DNA of 64,000 nt. Origin: Collinsella sp. GTDB taxonomy: Bacteria > Actinomycetota > Coriobacteriia > Coriobacteriales > Coriobacteriaceae. The notes under the pieces were generated by a model. The model was given only the letters and a program-made list of their open reading frames with translations. It was not told the origin of the DNA and searched no databases. The stretch is taken from NCBI GenBank assembly GCA_018378775.1, contig JAGZWV010000001.1, forward strand, positions 1 to 64,000, read 5' to 3'. A program made the translations under genes and the position numbers. Below, in pieces: positions 7,826-15,357 of this stretch; position 1 is the stretch's first letter; the number at the start of each line of letters is the position of its first letter.

Positions 7826-7874
7826 TGATCAGTACGGCTATCTAGTATTCAAAACTAGATAGCCGTACTGATCA
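7826..7874 (+). promoter_or_regulatory. 20-bp perfect inverted repeat, operator-like, upstream of degV
   Basis: TGATCAGTACGGCTATCTAG (7826-7845) is repeated exactly as its complement at 7855-7874, with a 9-nt spacer. A TATAAT at 7889-7894 follows, so the right arm covers the expected -35 position, a repressor-like placement. The inner 29 bases match 25 of 29 with a site in front of the DUF1836 regulator gene at 9510-9538. Confidence 0.7.
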
Positions 7875-7923
7875 ATCAAAAAGATGGCTATAATTGTTGG
7901 GGAACAATTAGAAAGGACCCTCA

Positions 7924-8790
7924 ATGAGCTGGGCACTTATCTCCGATTCGAGCTGCAATCTTCGCGATTGGCAACCAACCGCACCTCATACCACCTTTGC
8001 ATTTGCACCCCTTAAGATCCGAGTGGGGGAGCGTGAATTCGTTGACGACCTCTCGCTCGATGTTCACGAGCTCAATTGCGCCGTGCAGGCGGAGTCGAGC
8101 GCTTCTTCGAGCGCCTGTCCAAGCGTAGGGGAGTGGGCCGAACTCTTCAGACTTGCCGACAAGACGATCTGCATGCCCATCTCTGAGGGCGTCTCGGGAA
8201 GCTACAATGCTGCTGCTACGGCACGCGATATGGTACTTGCCGAGGAGCCCAACCGCCAGATTCACCTGGTCAATTCGCGGGCAGCGGGCGGCAAGATGGA
8301 CCTGATCTTCTTACTGTTTGATCGATATCTTGCGTGTAACCCGGATGTTTCCTTTGAGGACGCCTGCGCTTACTTTGATAGCTTGGAGCAGAACAGCAAG
8401 ATCCTCTTTAGCCTGTGTAATTACGAAAACCTTGCGAAGGCCGGACGCATTCCTAAGGCAGCCGGCGTCATTGCCAACAAGCTCAATATCCGCATTTTGG
8501 GCACGGCGAGCGAAGCGGGCAAAATTGAACTCGTTGGGCACACGCGCGGCGAAAAGAAGATGCTCACCAAGATTGTCGACACCATGGAGGCCGAGGGTTT
8601 CACGGGCGGCGAGGTCATCATCGATCACGTTGAGAACGAATCTGGAGCCCAGGCGCTTACCAGCCGCATTGTGGAGCGCTGGCCAGGCTCCAAGACTATC
8701 ATCATGCCCTGTAACGGGTTAGATTCATACTATGCCGAGATGCGCGGCCTCATCATCGGCTACGGCATGGACGTGGCTTCGGGCCGATAA
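7924..8790 (+). CDS. DegV family fatty-acid-binding protein
   Basis: Cytoplasmic protein of 288 residues that in better-known members binds a fatty acid for phosphorylation by the FakA kinase and use in lipid synthesis. Family features are WALISDSSCNL at the start, the ISEGVSGSYNAA segment around residues 80-95, and a C-terminal EGFTGGEVIIDHVEN region. The start ATG follows AGAAAGGACC. No fakA gene is visible. The gene converges with a DUF1836 regulator and shares an operator-like repeat with it, so that regulator may control it. Confidence 0.85.
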   Translation: MSWALISDSSCNLRDWQPTAPHTTFAFAPLKIRVGEREFVDDLSLDVHELNCAVQAESSASSSACPSVGEWAELFRLADKTICMPISEGVSGSYNAAATARDMVLAEEPNRQIHLVNSRAAGGKMDLIFLLFDRYLACNPDVSFEDACAYFDSLEQNSKILFSLCNYENLAKAGRIPKAAGVIANKLNIRILGTASEAGKIELVGHTRGEKKMLTKIVDTMEAEGFTGGEVIIDHVENESGAQALTSRIVERWPGSKTIIMPCNGLDSYYAEMRGLIIGYGMDVASGR

Positions 8791-8809
8791 TGTCCAACTA
8801 GACAAACGC

Positions 8810-8850
8810 ACGGGCGGGATAAGGGGCCACTGGCCTCTTATCCCGCCCGT
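8810..8850. terminator. Bidirectional terminator between degV and the DUF1836 gene
   Basis: A 14-bp perfect stem (8810-8823 with 8837-8850, ACGGGCGGGATAAG and complement) encloses a short GGCC inner stem. TTTTAT follows on the plus strand. It separates two convergent genes. Confidence 0.8.
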
Positions 8851-8862
8851 TTTATACCTCGG

Positions 8863-9474
8863 TTAGCTATTAAACCCATTGAACTTTAGATAGCTCATCA
8901 GGTAGGCCTTCGAAACGAAGGACGATACTGCACTGCGTACAAGCAGCGACTCGCGCGTAACCTGATGTGCGGTATCGGGCACGGGAGTCTGCTCGACGGA
9001 AAACGCCGCACGAATCGATGCCTCAAGTTGATCGACTACATAATCGAAAGCCGTCGGAGCGTCGTAGCTCAAGCGCTGAATATTAAAAAGCGCCTGAACC
9101 GCAGCGATAGGCAGCACCTGCTTAAAGATACAAATGGCGATGAGACGCGCAATCTGCTCACGGCCATACTGCTTTTTAACCGGAGCAGGAACGAGGCCGA
9201 CCTTCACGTAGTTATTGATCATCGATGGCGTGATAACGGGTTGCTCTACGCAAATCGAAAGCGGCTCCATCCACTGCGCAACATATTCAATAACCTGATC
9301 GCGATAGAGCGATACGTTGGGCAGCTGGTCATAGCGTGGCAGGCTCAAAGTGTTAAGTTTACCCACCATATCGGACTGAATAAATGCGTCCGGCAGTACC
9401 GTCGGTTGAATATCCTCCGGCTTAATGCCGACCGACGTATCGGACATCGGGATAACATGTTTGACGTGGTTCAT
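8863..9474 (-). CDS. DUF1836 transcriptional regulator
   Basis: A 203-residue protein with a DUF1836 domain, a MerR-like helix-turn-helix family common in Firmicutes and Coriobacteriia. The DNA-binding part spans about 78-130 (ITPSMINNYVKVGLVPAPV, then KKQYGREQIARLIAICIFK). I chose ATG 9474 with GGAGG seven bases upstream; the frame stays open to 9603 without a binding site. It faces degV and has a related operator-like sequence in its own promoter, which suggests autoregulation and control of degV. Effector unknown. Confidence 0.8.
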   Translation of the reverse strand: MNHVKHVIPMSDTSVGIKPEDIQPTVLPDAFIQSDMVGKLNTLSLPRYDQLPNVSLYRDQVIEYVAQWMEPLSICVEQPVITPSMINNYVKVGLVPAPVKKQYGREQIARLIAICIFKQVLPIAAVQALFNIQRLSYDAPTAFDYVVDQLEASIRAAFSVEQTPVPDTAHQVTRESLLVRSAVSSFVSKAYLMSYLKFNGFNS

Positions 9475-9509
9475 CAGAGGCCTCCGTTCGTTTGCTATAT
9501 TGTATTCTA

Positions 9510-9538
9510 GGTTATCTAGTTTTGCATACCACATAGCC
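9510..9538 (-). promoter_or_regulatory. Operator-like site upstream of the DUF1836 gene
   Basis: Read on the minus strand this 29-base stretch (GGCTATGTGG...CTAGATAACC) matches the centre of the degV inverted repeat at 25 of 29 positions. It lies 36 bases upstream of the DUF1836 start codon, just before TACAAT/TAGAAT hexamers that could serve as the -10. Confidence 0.6.
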
Positions 9539-9544
9539 GCTAAG

Positions 9545-9588
9545 TAAAAGTGGTTGGACTGCACATTGATGCATCGTCCAACCACTTT
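9545..9588 (-). terminator. Intrinsic terminator of trxB
   Basis: A 13-bp stem (AAAGTGGTTGGAC, 9547-9559, with 9576-9588) is followed on the minus strand by TTTTACTT. It lies 40 bases past the trxB stop and just before the DUF1836 operator. Confidence 0.8.
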
Positions 9589-9628
9589 GTTTAAAGATAG
9601 CAACCTTACATAAGATATATTATCGTAC

Positions 9629-10567
9629 TTATCCGCGTAGGAAAGCGTATGCGCTGGTTGCTGCTATGGCTCCGTCCGAAACGGCGGTCACAACCTGGCG
9701 TAAACGCTTGGAACGGATATCGCCGGCTGCGAATAAGCCGGGCGTACGGGTAGCCATCGAATCGTCGGTAAGGATGCCGCCGTCGGGAGCCAGATCGACT
9801 AGATGCTCAACAAGTTCGGTATGTGGCTGCGTGCCGGTAAAGACAAAAATGCCAAATGAGCCAGGTTCAAAGGTCTCGGCTTGCGTTTTGCCGCTCGCAT
9901 TGTCCTTGAACGTAATTGTCATGGGTATCGCTTCACCAGAAAGCTGAACAATACTAGTTTGGTACCTAACTGAAATATTGTCCTTAGCGAGCACTTTATT
10001 CACAACGCCCTCGGGTGCACGGAACTGATCGCGACGCAGCACAATGGTCACGCTGCTGGCAATGTCGGACAGGAACAGCGCCTCCTCGCATGCCGAATTG
10101 CCGCCTCCAATAACAAAGACCTGCTTGCCGCGGAAGAACATGCCGTCACATGTTGCGCAATACGAAACGCCCCGACCGCGATACGTGTCCTCGCCAACAA
10201 AGCCCGCAGGACGCGGCGTGGCGCCCATGCACGCAATAACGCTCTTGGCTGCTGTATCGCCCATATCATGATGGATGGTAAATTGTGCCGCATCGGCATC
10301 GTAATCGACGCCTGTCACCATACTCCATTCAACCTGAGCCCCCAGGCCTTCAGCATGCTGTTGAAACCGCTCACCAAGTTCGGCACCGCTCAGTAGCGGA
10401 ATGCCAGGATAATTCTCGATCTCGTTGGACGTGGCGATCTGTCCGCCAGACATGCCCTGCTCAAGGACAGTCGTCGTCAGGTTGGCACGCGCCGCATAAA
10501 TGGCGGCAGCATAGCCCGCGGGGCCGCCGCCGATAATCGCAACATCGATTGTCTGATCGGTAGTCAT
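9629..10567 (-). CDS. trxB: Thioredoxin reductase-like flavoprotein
   Basis: FAD- and NADPH-dependent reductase of thioredoxin, 312 residues from ATG 10567 (AGAGGA upstream). The FAD-binding GGGPAG is at 13-18, the redox pair C137-x-x-C140 is in YCATCDG, the nucleotide-binding GGGNSA is at 154-159, and the C-terminal FAD contact is in GLFAAGDIRSK. The usual HRR NADPH signature reads LRRDQFRA here, so cofactor preference should not be assumed. It is divergent from the glycosyltransferase gene and has its own terminator. Confidence 0.9.
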   Translation of the reverse strand: MTTDQTIDVAIIGGGPAGYAAAIYAARANLTTTVLEQGMSGGQIATSNEIENYPGIPLLSGAELGERFQQHAEGLGAQVEWSMVTGVDYDADAAQFTIHHDMGDTAAKSVIACMGATPRPAGFVGEDTYRGRGVSYCATCDGMFFRGKQVFVIGGGNSACEEALFLSDIASSVTIVLRRDQFRAPEGVVNKVLAKDNISVRYQTSIVQLSGEAIPMTITFKDNASGKTQAETFEPGSFGIFVFTGTQPHTELVEHLVDLAPDGGILTDDSMATRTPGLFAAGDIRSKRLRQVVTAVSDGAIAATSAYAFLRG

Positions 10568-10685
10568 GAAGAGTCCTCTCGTCGAAACGTTGTCGTTCTT
10601 TGCGCTCATACCCAAATTTACGTGAACGTGACACTCATGCACTACAATGATAAATCCGTGTTACAACGTCGAAGGGGAGTTATCG

Positions 10686-11987
10686 ATGGATCAGACGCAG
10701 ACGAGCGACGATGCTCCCCTGCTCACGAACAGCGCTCCCCAATCGGAGCAAACCACGCTCTTGGCTCAGCAAAAACCCCTCGTGACCATCGTGCACGCCT
10801 CGGTCGGCTCGGGCCACAAGGCCGCCGCAAATGCGATTGCGCAGGCATTCGACCTCATCCGCGGCACCAATGGCATCCCCGAGGATGTTGAGATTGAAGT
10901 GCTCGATATCCTTGATTTTGGACGCATTAAATTCGACGGCAATAAGACCGCGGCTTCTTTTACGGGAGCCACGCGCCCCATTTACGACCTGACCTGGCGA
11001 TATACGCTTACGGGGCATCTTCTCTGGGGTGGCGGCACGGCATGGTCGCGAATTATGTTCCCCGCCTTCAACGAATATATTCGTAGTCGAAGGCCAATAG
11101 CCGTGGTCGCAACGCACATCACGGCAGCCAATGTTGCCGTTGGCGCCCGCGTAATTACGGGTATCGATTATCCGGTCATCTGCGTACCGACCGACTACGA
11201 AGTCGAGGGCTGGTGGCCCCACAAGGACACCGATCTATTCTGTGTTGCCAACGAATTCATGGCTGAAACGCTGCGTCCGCGCAAGGTGCCCGAGGCAAAG
11301 ATTCGCATTACCGGCATCCCTATTCGCGCCGGATTCGACACGAATTACGATCGCGAGGAAGAGCTAACCAAGTTCAACCTCCCCACCGACAAGACCGTCG
11401 TGCTGGTAATGGCCGGCGCCAGCTTGCCCCAGCCTTACGTCCGCTTTCGCGCGGCGATGGACCACACACTCCCCTTCCTGCGCAGCTTCGAAGACATGCA
11501 CTTTGTCTTTTTGCCCGGCAAAGACGTGGAGTATGCCACCCGGCTGAAGACGCTCTTCGATGCCATGAAGCTCGAGAACGTCACGGTGTTGGACTATGTC
11601 GACGACATGGCGGCCCTCATGCACGGCTGCGACTTGGCAATCCTCAAATCGGGCGGACTCACGGTCACCGAGTGCCTCTGCGCGCATCTGCCGATGATCC
11701 TGCTGGGCAAGTCATATGGCCAGGAAAAGGCCAACACCACCATGCTCACCGGCATGGGCGCCAGCATGCACGTCACCACGGCACGAGAGCTCATCGTAAC
11801 GTTGCGCCACCTGCACGACCATCCCGAATCACTCAAAGCCCTGCTCATCAACGGCGAAGTACTACGCCGCCCCCATGCAGCCAAAGACATCGCCGTCGCC
11901 ACCATGGAACTCGTAGGCAAACCCCAAAAGCGCAAACGAGCCTTCTGCCGCTTCTACTGGGGCGGCAAGCCTGCGCATATCCGCTAA
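10686..11987 (+). CDS. Glycolipid glycosyltransferase, MGDG synthase/UgtP-like
   Basis: Family GT28-type enzyme of 433 residues, expected to transfer a sugar from a nucleotide donor to diacylglycerol at the inner membrane face. The N-terminal acceptor domain has HASVGSGHKAAANAI (about 38-52), as in monogalactosyldiacylglycerol synthase and UgtP. The C-terminal donor domain has the KSGGLTVTECL motif (about 325-335). ATG 10686 has GGGGAG six bases upstream. The last 20 or so residues are basic (KPQKRKR). Sugar and acceptor cannot be read from sequence; glucosyl-diacylglycerol for a glycolipid or lipoteichoic-type anchor is plausible. Confidence 0.8.
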   Translation: MDQTQTSDDAPLLTNSAPQSEQTTLLAQQKPLVTIVHASVGSGHKAAANAIAQAFDLIRGTNGIPEDVEIEVLDILDFGRIKFDGNKTAASFTGATRPIYDLTWRYTLTGHLLWGGGTAWSRIMFPAFNEYIRSRRPIAVVATHITAANVAVGARVITGIDYPVICVPTDYEVEGWWPHKDTDLFCVANEFMAETLRPRKVPEAKIRITGIPIRAGFDTNYDREEELTKFNLPTDKTVVLVMAGASLPQPYVRFRAAMDHTLPFLRSFEDMHFVFLPGKDVEYATRLKTLFDAMKLENVTVLDYVDDMAALMHGCDLAILKSGGLTVTECLCAHLPMILLGKSYGQEKANTTMLTGMGASMHVTTARELIVTLRHLHDHPESLKALLINGEVLRRPHAAKDIAVATMELVGKPQKRKRAFCRFYWGGKPAHIR

Positions 11988-12000
11988 CATTGGACTGTCC

Positions 12001-12113
12001 GCCGTGGCGCAGGCCGCCCACACATATCATTCCATGCTCAAACATTCTCGCTTCGCTTCGCTCGCTGCGAAACTGCGCGTGGAACGATATGTGTGGGCGC
12101 CCTGCGCCACGGC
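12001..12113. repeat. Palindromic element, copy A (variable arms, conserved core)
   Basis: Two 34-nt arms (12001-12034 and 12080-12113) are complementary at 32 of 34 positions and enclose a 45-nt core (12035-12079). The core begins TGCTCAAACATTCTCGC and ends GCTGCGAAACTGCGCG. The same core, less nine bases, occurs inverted in copy B at 12313-12416, whose arms have different outer sequences. It lies just after the glycosyltransferase stop codon and could also act as a terminator, though no T-run follows. Confidence 0.85.
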
Positions 12114-12187
12114 TATACGTACGCACTAGCAGCCATATCGGTTACCCTACGAAAAGCAGCGAAGGGGAACTCGGAAACAAGTAATCA

Positions 12188-12238
12188 AAGTAATCCGATC
12201 TGACAAAGGAGCCGTCTCTTTGTCAGATCGGATTACTT
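12188..12238. repeat. 21-bp perfect inverted repeat containing CTGACAAAG
   Basis: The arms at 12188-12208 and 12218-12238 are exact complements with a 9-nt spacer (GAGCCGTCT). It lies between palindromic copies A and B. A related hairpin containing CTGACAAAAA lies between copies C and D at 33771-33802. No T-run follows, so it is not an obvious terminator. Confidence 0.75.
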
Positions 12239-12312
12239 GTTAGACACAGTTTCTAGATACAGCATTCGGCTTCAGATGGGAAGCCATAACCGATTGCGAG
12301 CATGTAAACGTA

Positions 12313-12416
12313 GCTCACCCCTGGGAGGCCCCTATATATCGTCCCGCGCGCAGTTTCGCAGCGAAGCGAGAATGTTTGAGCACGGGATGATAAATAGGGG
12401 CCTCCCAGGGGCGAGC
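12313..12416. repeat. Palindromic element, copy B (inverted relative to copy A)
   Basis: Two 34-nt arms (12313-12346 and 12383-12416, around CCCCTGGGAGGCCCCTAT) match at 31 of 34 positions and enclose a 36-nt core (12347-12382). The reverse complement of that core equals the copy A core except for a 9-nt gap. The innermost arm bases (ATCATYCC) also resemble copy A, but the outer arm sequence is unrelated. The 465-bp gene-free stretch 11988-12452 is largely made of these repeats. Confidence 0.85.
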
Positions 12417-12452
12417 GGGCATTACGACGCCCATTTTCAACGAAGAAATGGG

Positions 12453-12896
12453 CTAAGCCACACCAGAAGAACCGAAGCCTCCGTTGCCTCGGTCGGTTTC
12501 GTCTAGTTCTTCTACTTCTATGAGGTTAACCGTGGGGACTTCTTGGATGACGAGTTGGGCGATGCGGTCGCCTTTGTTGATTTGGATGTTGTTGGAGGGA
12601 TCCAGGTTGATGAGGATAACCTTGAGTTCTCCTCGGTAGTGGGCGTCGATGAGGCCCGGCGTGTTGACTATAGACAGGCCCTGCTTGATAGCCAAGCCGC
12701 TGCGGGGCTGGACGAAGCCGGCGTAGCCATCGGGCAGGGCGATAGCCAGCCCAGTAGAGACCAGACGGCGTTCGAAGGGCTTCAGGACGCAGTCCTCGTT
12801 GGAGCGCAAATCCAAGCCGGCATCAGTGGGATGGGCGTATTTGGGAAGCTCGACCGTGGGGTCGAGACGCTTAATGTTAACGGTAATGTTGGACAT
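12453..12896 (-). CDS. dut: Deoxyuridine 5'-triphosphate nucleotidohydrolase
   Basis: Hydrolyses dUTP to dUMP, keeping uracil out of DNA and supplying thymidylate synthesis. The 147 residues have the trimeric dUTPase motifs: DAGLDLRS (motif 1), PRSGLAIKQGL (motif 2-3), NTPGLIDAHYRGE, KGDRIAQLVI and the C-terminal lid RGNGGFGSSG. ATG 12896 follows TAAGGTGA. It starts four bases after nrdR ends, so the two are co-transcribed, linking two nucleotide-pool functions. Confidence 0.95.
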   Translation of the reverse strand: MSNITVNIKRLDPTVELPKYAHPTDAGLDLRSNEDCVLKPFERRLVSTGLAIALPDGYAGFVQPRSGLAIKQGLSIVNTPGLIDAHYRGELKVILINLDPSNNIQINKGDRIAQLVIQEVPTVNLIEVEELDETDRGNGGFGSSGVA

Positions 12897-12900
12897 GAAA

Positions 12901-13344
12901 TCACCTTAGCTTGTCGAGCTCTTGCAGAAACTCATCGACGTCTTTGAAATCGCGGTAGACCGAGGCAAAGCGGATGTACGCCACCTTGTCAATCTTGGCC
13001 AAGCGCTTGAGCACCATGTCACCCAACTCATGAGACGTGACGGCCGTCAGCGTGCGAGAGCGCAGTTCGACCTCGATGTCGTCGATAATCTCATTGAGCT
13101 TCTTAGTGTCGATATCACGTTTGATGGTGGCGCGCATCAAGCCGACGAGCAGCTTATTGCGATCGAACCGCTGCTTGGTTCCGTCCGACTTAATGACCTC
13201 AATTGGGTCTTCGCATCGCTCGAACGTTGTAAAGCGATAGTTACACGAGCAACATTCACGACGGCGCTTAATGGTGTTATTTGACTCCTGCATACGGGAA
13301 TCAACGACGCGGGTATGTGCCTTGCCGCATTTGGGACAGCGCAT
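12901..13344 (-). CDS. nrdR: Ribonucleotide reductase regulator NrdR
   Basis: Repressor of ribonucleotide reductase genes that senses ATP/dATP. The 147 residues comprise a zinc ribbon (C3-x2-C6 in RCPKCGK, then CCSCNYRF near 32-38) and an ATP-cone domain (about 49-139). A strong AAGAGGAGG precedes ATG 13344. No ribonucleotide reductase gene is in the window, so its targets lie elsewhere. Confidence 0.95.
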   Translation of the reverse strand: MRCPKCGKAHTRVVDSRMQESNNTIKRRRECCSCNYRFTTFERCEDPIEVIKSDGTKQRFDRNKLLVGLMRATIKRDIDTKKLNEIIDDIEVELRSRTLTAVTSHELGDMVLKRLAKIDKVAYIRFASVYRDFKDVDEFLQELDKLR

Positions 13345-13395
13345 GGTACCTCCTCTTAAACGATAACAAGGGTACCATGCGCAGCGCGATAATGA

Positions 13396-13848
13396 TTACG
13401 AACGAGCAGGAACCTTAAGATGCGCACCGGCGGCGAGCGAACCATGCTCCAGATGATTGACGCTACGAATCATGTCGGAAGTCTCTTGCGTGGAAAGGCC
13501 TTCGATTGGATATTCCTCGGCAAGCGACCAAAGAGAATCGCCAGGCTGAACGCGAATGGTCTCGTAGGTAACATTGGAAACGGACTCGGCATACGCGGCG
13601 TGACGAGCGCTAAAGACCGATGTAGCGAGGACAAAGAAGAGCGTAAGCGCAACGGCAACGGCGACAATCGTCGGAACCTTCAGGGCAACGCGGGCCGGCG
13701 CGACTACAGCCTGCTGATTGCGAGCAGGCTTTACGGTCAAAGGCTGAAAGCCGGAGCGGCCACCCTGAACAACCGTAAAAGTGGGTTCCGCAGGCGTCTC
13801 GAGCTTAAGGGCGAGGTTTCCCTGGATCATATTCGTTGCGTTCATCAT
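13396..13848 (-). CDS. Membrane-anchored LysM protein, YneA-like SOS division inhibitor candidate
   Basis: A 150-residue protein with one membrane segment (about 55-78, VPTIVAVAVALTLFFVLATS) and an extracellular LysM domain (about 93-147, RVQPGDSLWSLAEEYP). In Bacillus and several actinobacteria a small TM-LysM protein of this form (YneA/DivS type) is divergent from lexA, induced by DNA damage, and blocks division. Here too it is divergent from lexA, with three LexA boxes between the two. The N-terminal cytoplasmic stretch of about 50 residues is longer than in YneA. The role is inferred from layout and context. Confidence 0.75.
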   Translation of the reverse strand: MMNATNMIQGNLALKLETPAEPTFTVVQGGRSGFQPLTVKPARNQQAVVAPARVALKVPTIVAVAVALTLFFVLATSVFSARHAAYAESVSNVTYETIRVQPGDSLWSLAEEYPIEGLSTQETSDMIRSVNHLEHGSLAAGAHLKVPARS

Positions 13849-13916
13849 GTTCTCCTCTCGCGTGTTTTGCTGAGAACAGTTTTATCAAGCCGCGCGGACA
13901 AAAATGTCTAGCGCGA

Positions 13917-13985
13917 GAACGAATGTTCGGTTATTATTATCTTCGAACAGTTGTTCCTGTCAAGCAAAATTCGAACATTTGTTTG
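13917..13985. promoter_or_regulatory. Three LexA (SOS) boxes between lexA and the LysM gene
   Basis: Sites matching GAAC-N4-GTTC occur at 13917-13928 (GAACGAATGTTC), 13944-13957 (CGAACAGTTGTTCC) and 13972-13985 (CGAACATTTGTTTG). The last two lie just before the lexA ribosome site and suit autorepression. The first lies towards the divergent gene. The recA promoter carries a box of the same type. Confidence 0.85.
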
Positions 13986-14008
13986 ACATGGGTAGAGAGG
14001 ATGCCCTG

Positions 14009-14653
14009 ATGGCTCGCAAAATTACCAAGCGTCAGCAGCAAATTTACGACTTCATCAAGGAATATCAGCAGGAGAAGGGTTATCCGCCCAGCGTGCGCGA
14101 GATGGCTTCTGCCGTGGGCCTTTCCTCCCCCAGCACCGTGCACGCCCATCTATCTGCCCTGGAGGCGCGCGGGCTACTCAAGCGCGATGCCACCAAACCG
14201 CGCGCCCTGGAACTCTTTAACGAGGACGGTTCCTCTGTCTCAATTTCTAAATCTGACGAGCCCACCGCACCTCGCGGAACGGTCTCGCTACCGCTCGTTG
14301 GTCGCGTCGCGGCTGGGATTCCCATTCTGGCCGAGCAGAATATCGAAGACACTTTTACTATCCCGACCGAAATCGCCACCGATCAGGGTTCCTTTATCCT
14401 TGAGGTGCATGGGAGCTCAATGATCAATGTCGGCATCTTCAATGGCGATTACATCATCGTCCGTGAACAAAAGAGTGCCATGAACGGCGAAATTGTCGTG
14501 GCCATGATTGATGGTTCAGCGACCGTCAAGACGTTCTACAAGGAGCAGGGACGCGTACGCCTGCAGCCCGAGAATGACACCATGGAGCCTATCTATGCAA
14601 CGAATCCCGCTATCTTGGGCAAAGTCGTCGGCTTGATGCGACGGTTCTCGTAA
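14009..14653 (+). CDS. lexA: LexA repressor
   Basis: SOS regulator of 214 residues. The winged helix-turn-helix covers 1-70 (YPPSVREMASAVGLSSPSTVHAHL). Autocleavage would occur between A102 and G103 in VAAGIPI. The catalytic dyad is S137 in VHGSSM and K174 in SATVKTF. I chose ATG 14009, with GAGAGG eight bases upstream; an in-frame ATG at 13988 lies on the LexA box and is less likely. The stop codon overlaps the next start by one base. Confidence 0.95.
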   Translation: MARKITKRQQQIYDFIKEYQQEKGYPPSVREMASAVGLSSPSTVHAHLSALEARGLLKRDATKPRALELFNEDGSSVSISKSDEPTAPRGTVSLPLVGRVAAGIPILAEQNIEDTFTIPTEIATDQGSFILEVHGSSMINVGIFNGDYIIVREQKSAMNGEIVVAMIDGSATVKTFYKEQGRVRLQPENDTMEPIYATNPAILGKVVGLMRRFS

Positions 14654-15357
14654 TGCAAAAACGCATCACCATCTTTGATACCGTCCGCGGGTTTACGATG
14701 ATTTCAATGGCAGGTTTTCACGCTTGCTACGATCTCGCCTACCTGTACGACTGGGATATGCCCTGGTTTACCCAGACCGTCTTTCAAGACATCTGGCGCG
14801 CCAGCATCAGCTGGGTATTTTTGTTTATCGCGGGTTGGATGTGCACGCTCTCACGCAACAATGCCAAACGAGCGGCCAAGTACGCTGCCGCAGCTTTGGT
14901 CGTCTGGATCGCAACAACGCTCGTATCGGTCGACGATTCAGTGAACTTTGGCATCATTTATTGCATGGCGGCGTGTACCGCTGTGACAGCCGTAGCACGA
15001 CCGATGCTTAAGAAAGTGCCCAGCACGTGGGGCATTGCGATATGCCTCGCTCTCTTCGCGGCGACATGGGGCATCCCGAAATCGACCTATTCATTCCCCT
15101 ATTTGGCGTGGCTAGGATTTCCCGGCCCCCGATTTGTTTCAGGCGACTATTATCCAATCATCCCGTTCATATTCATGTATCTCACAGGATACTTTGCTGC
15201 GCGCACCGCTCAAAGATGCGAACATCCCGCCCCAAGCTGGGCCTACGCCAACCCCCTGCCGGCACTCGCCAGCCTTGGACGTCATTCACTCCCCTTTTAT
15301 CTGCTACATCAGCCCATCATACTGGGCATTTTGGAGCTCGCCTACTCGGTGCGATAA
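14653..15357 (+). CDS. DUF1624 / heparan-alpha-glucosaminide acetyltransferase-like membrane protein
   Basis: A 234-residue protein with six or seven membrane segments. The N-terminus ITIFDTVRGFTMISMAGFHACYDL and C-terminal LGRHSLPFYLLHQPI match the DUF1624 acyltransferase family, whose members are thought to acetylate sugars across the membrane. The substrate is unknown. It overlaps the lexA stop by one base, so it should be read from the lexA transcript and rise under SOS conditions. Its end overlaps the convergent hflX end by 16 bases. Confidence 0.75.
   Translation: MQKRITIFDTVRGFTMISMAGFHACYDLAYLYDWDMPWFTQTVFQDIWRASISWVFLFIAGWMCTLSRNNAKRAAKYAAAALVVWIATTLVSVDDSVNFGIIYCMAACTAVTAVARPMLKKVPSTWGIAICLALFAATWGIPKSTYSFPYLAWLGFPGPRFVSGDYYPIIPFIFMYLTGYFAARTAQRCEHPAPSWAYANPLPALASLGRHSLPFYLLHQPIILGILELAYSVR

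Noticed and set aside
12188..12238. Terminator for the glycosyltransferase gene or dut
   Set aside because: A perfect 21-bp stem but no T-run on either strand, and it lies 200 bases or more from both genes. Its twin-like counterpart between copies C and D favours a repeat.
15342..15357. Frameshift at the overlap of hflX and the DUF1624 gene
   Set aside because: Both genes end with normal family C-termini; a 16-base convergent overlap is sufficient explanation.
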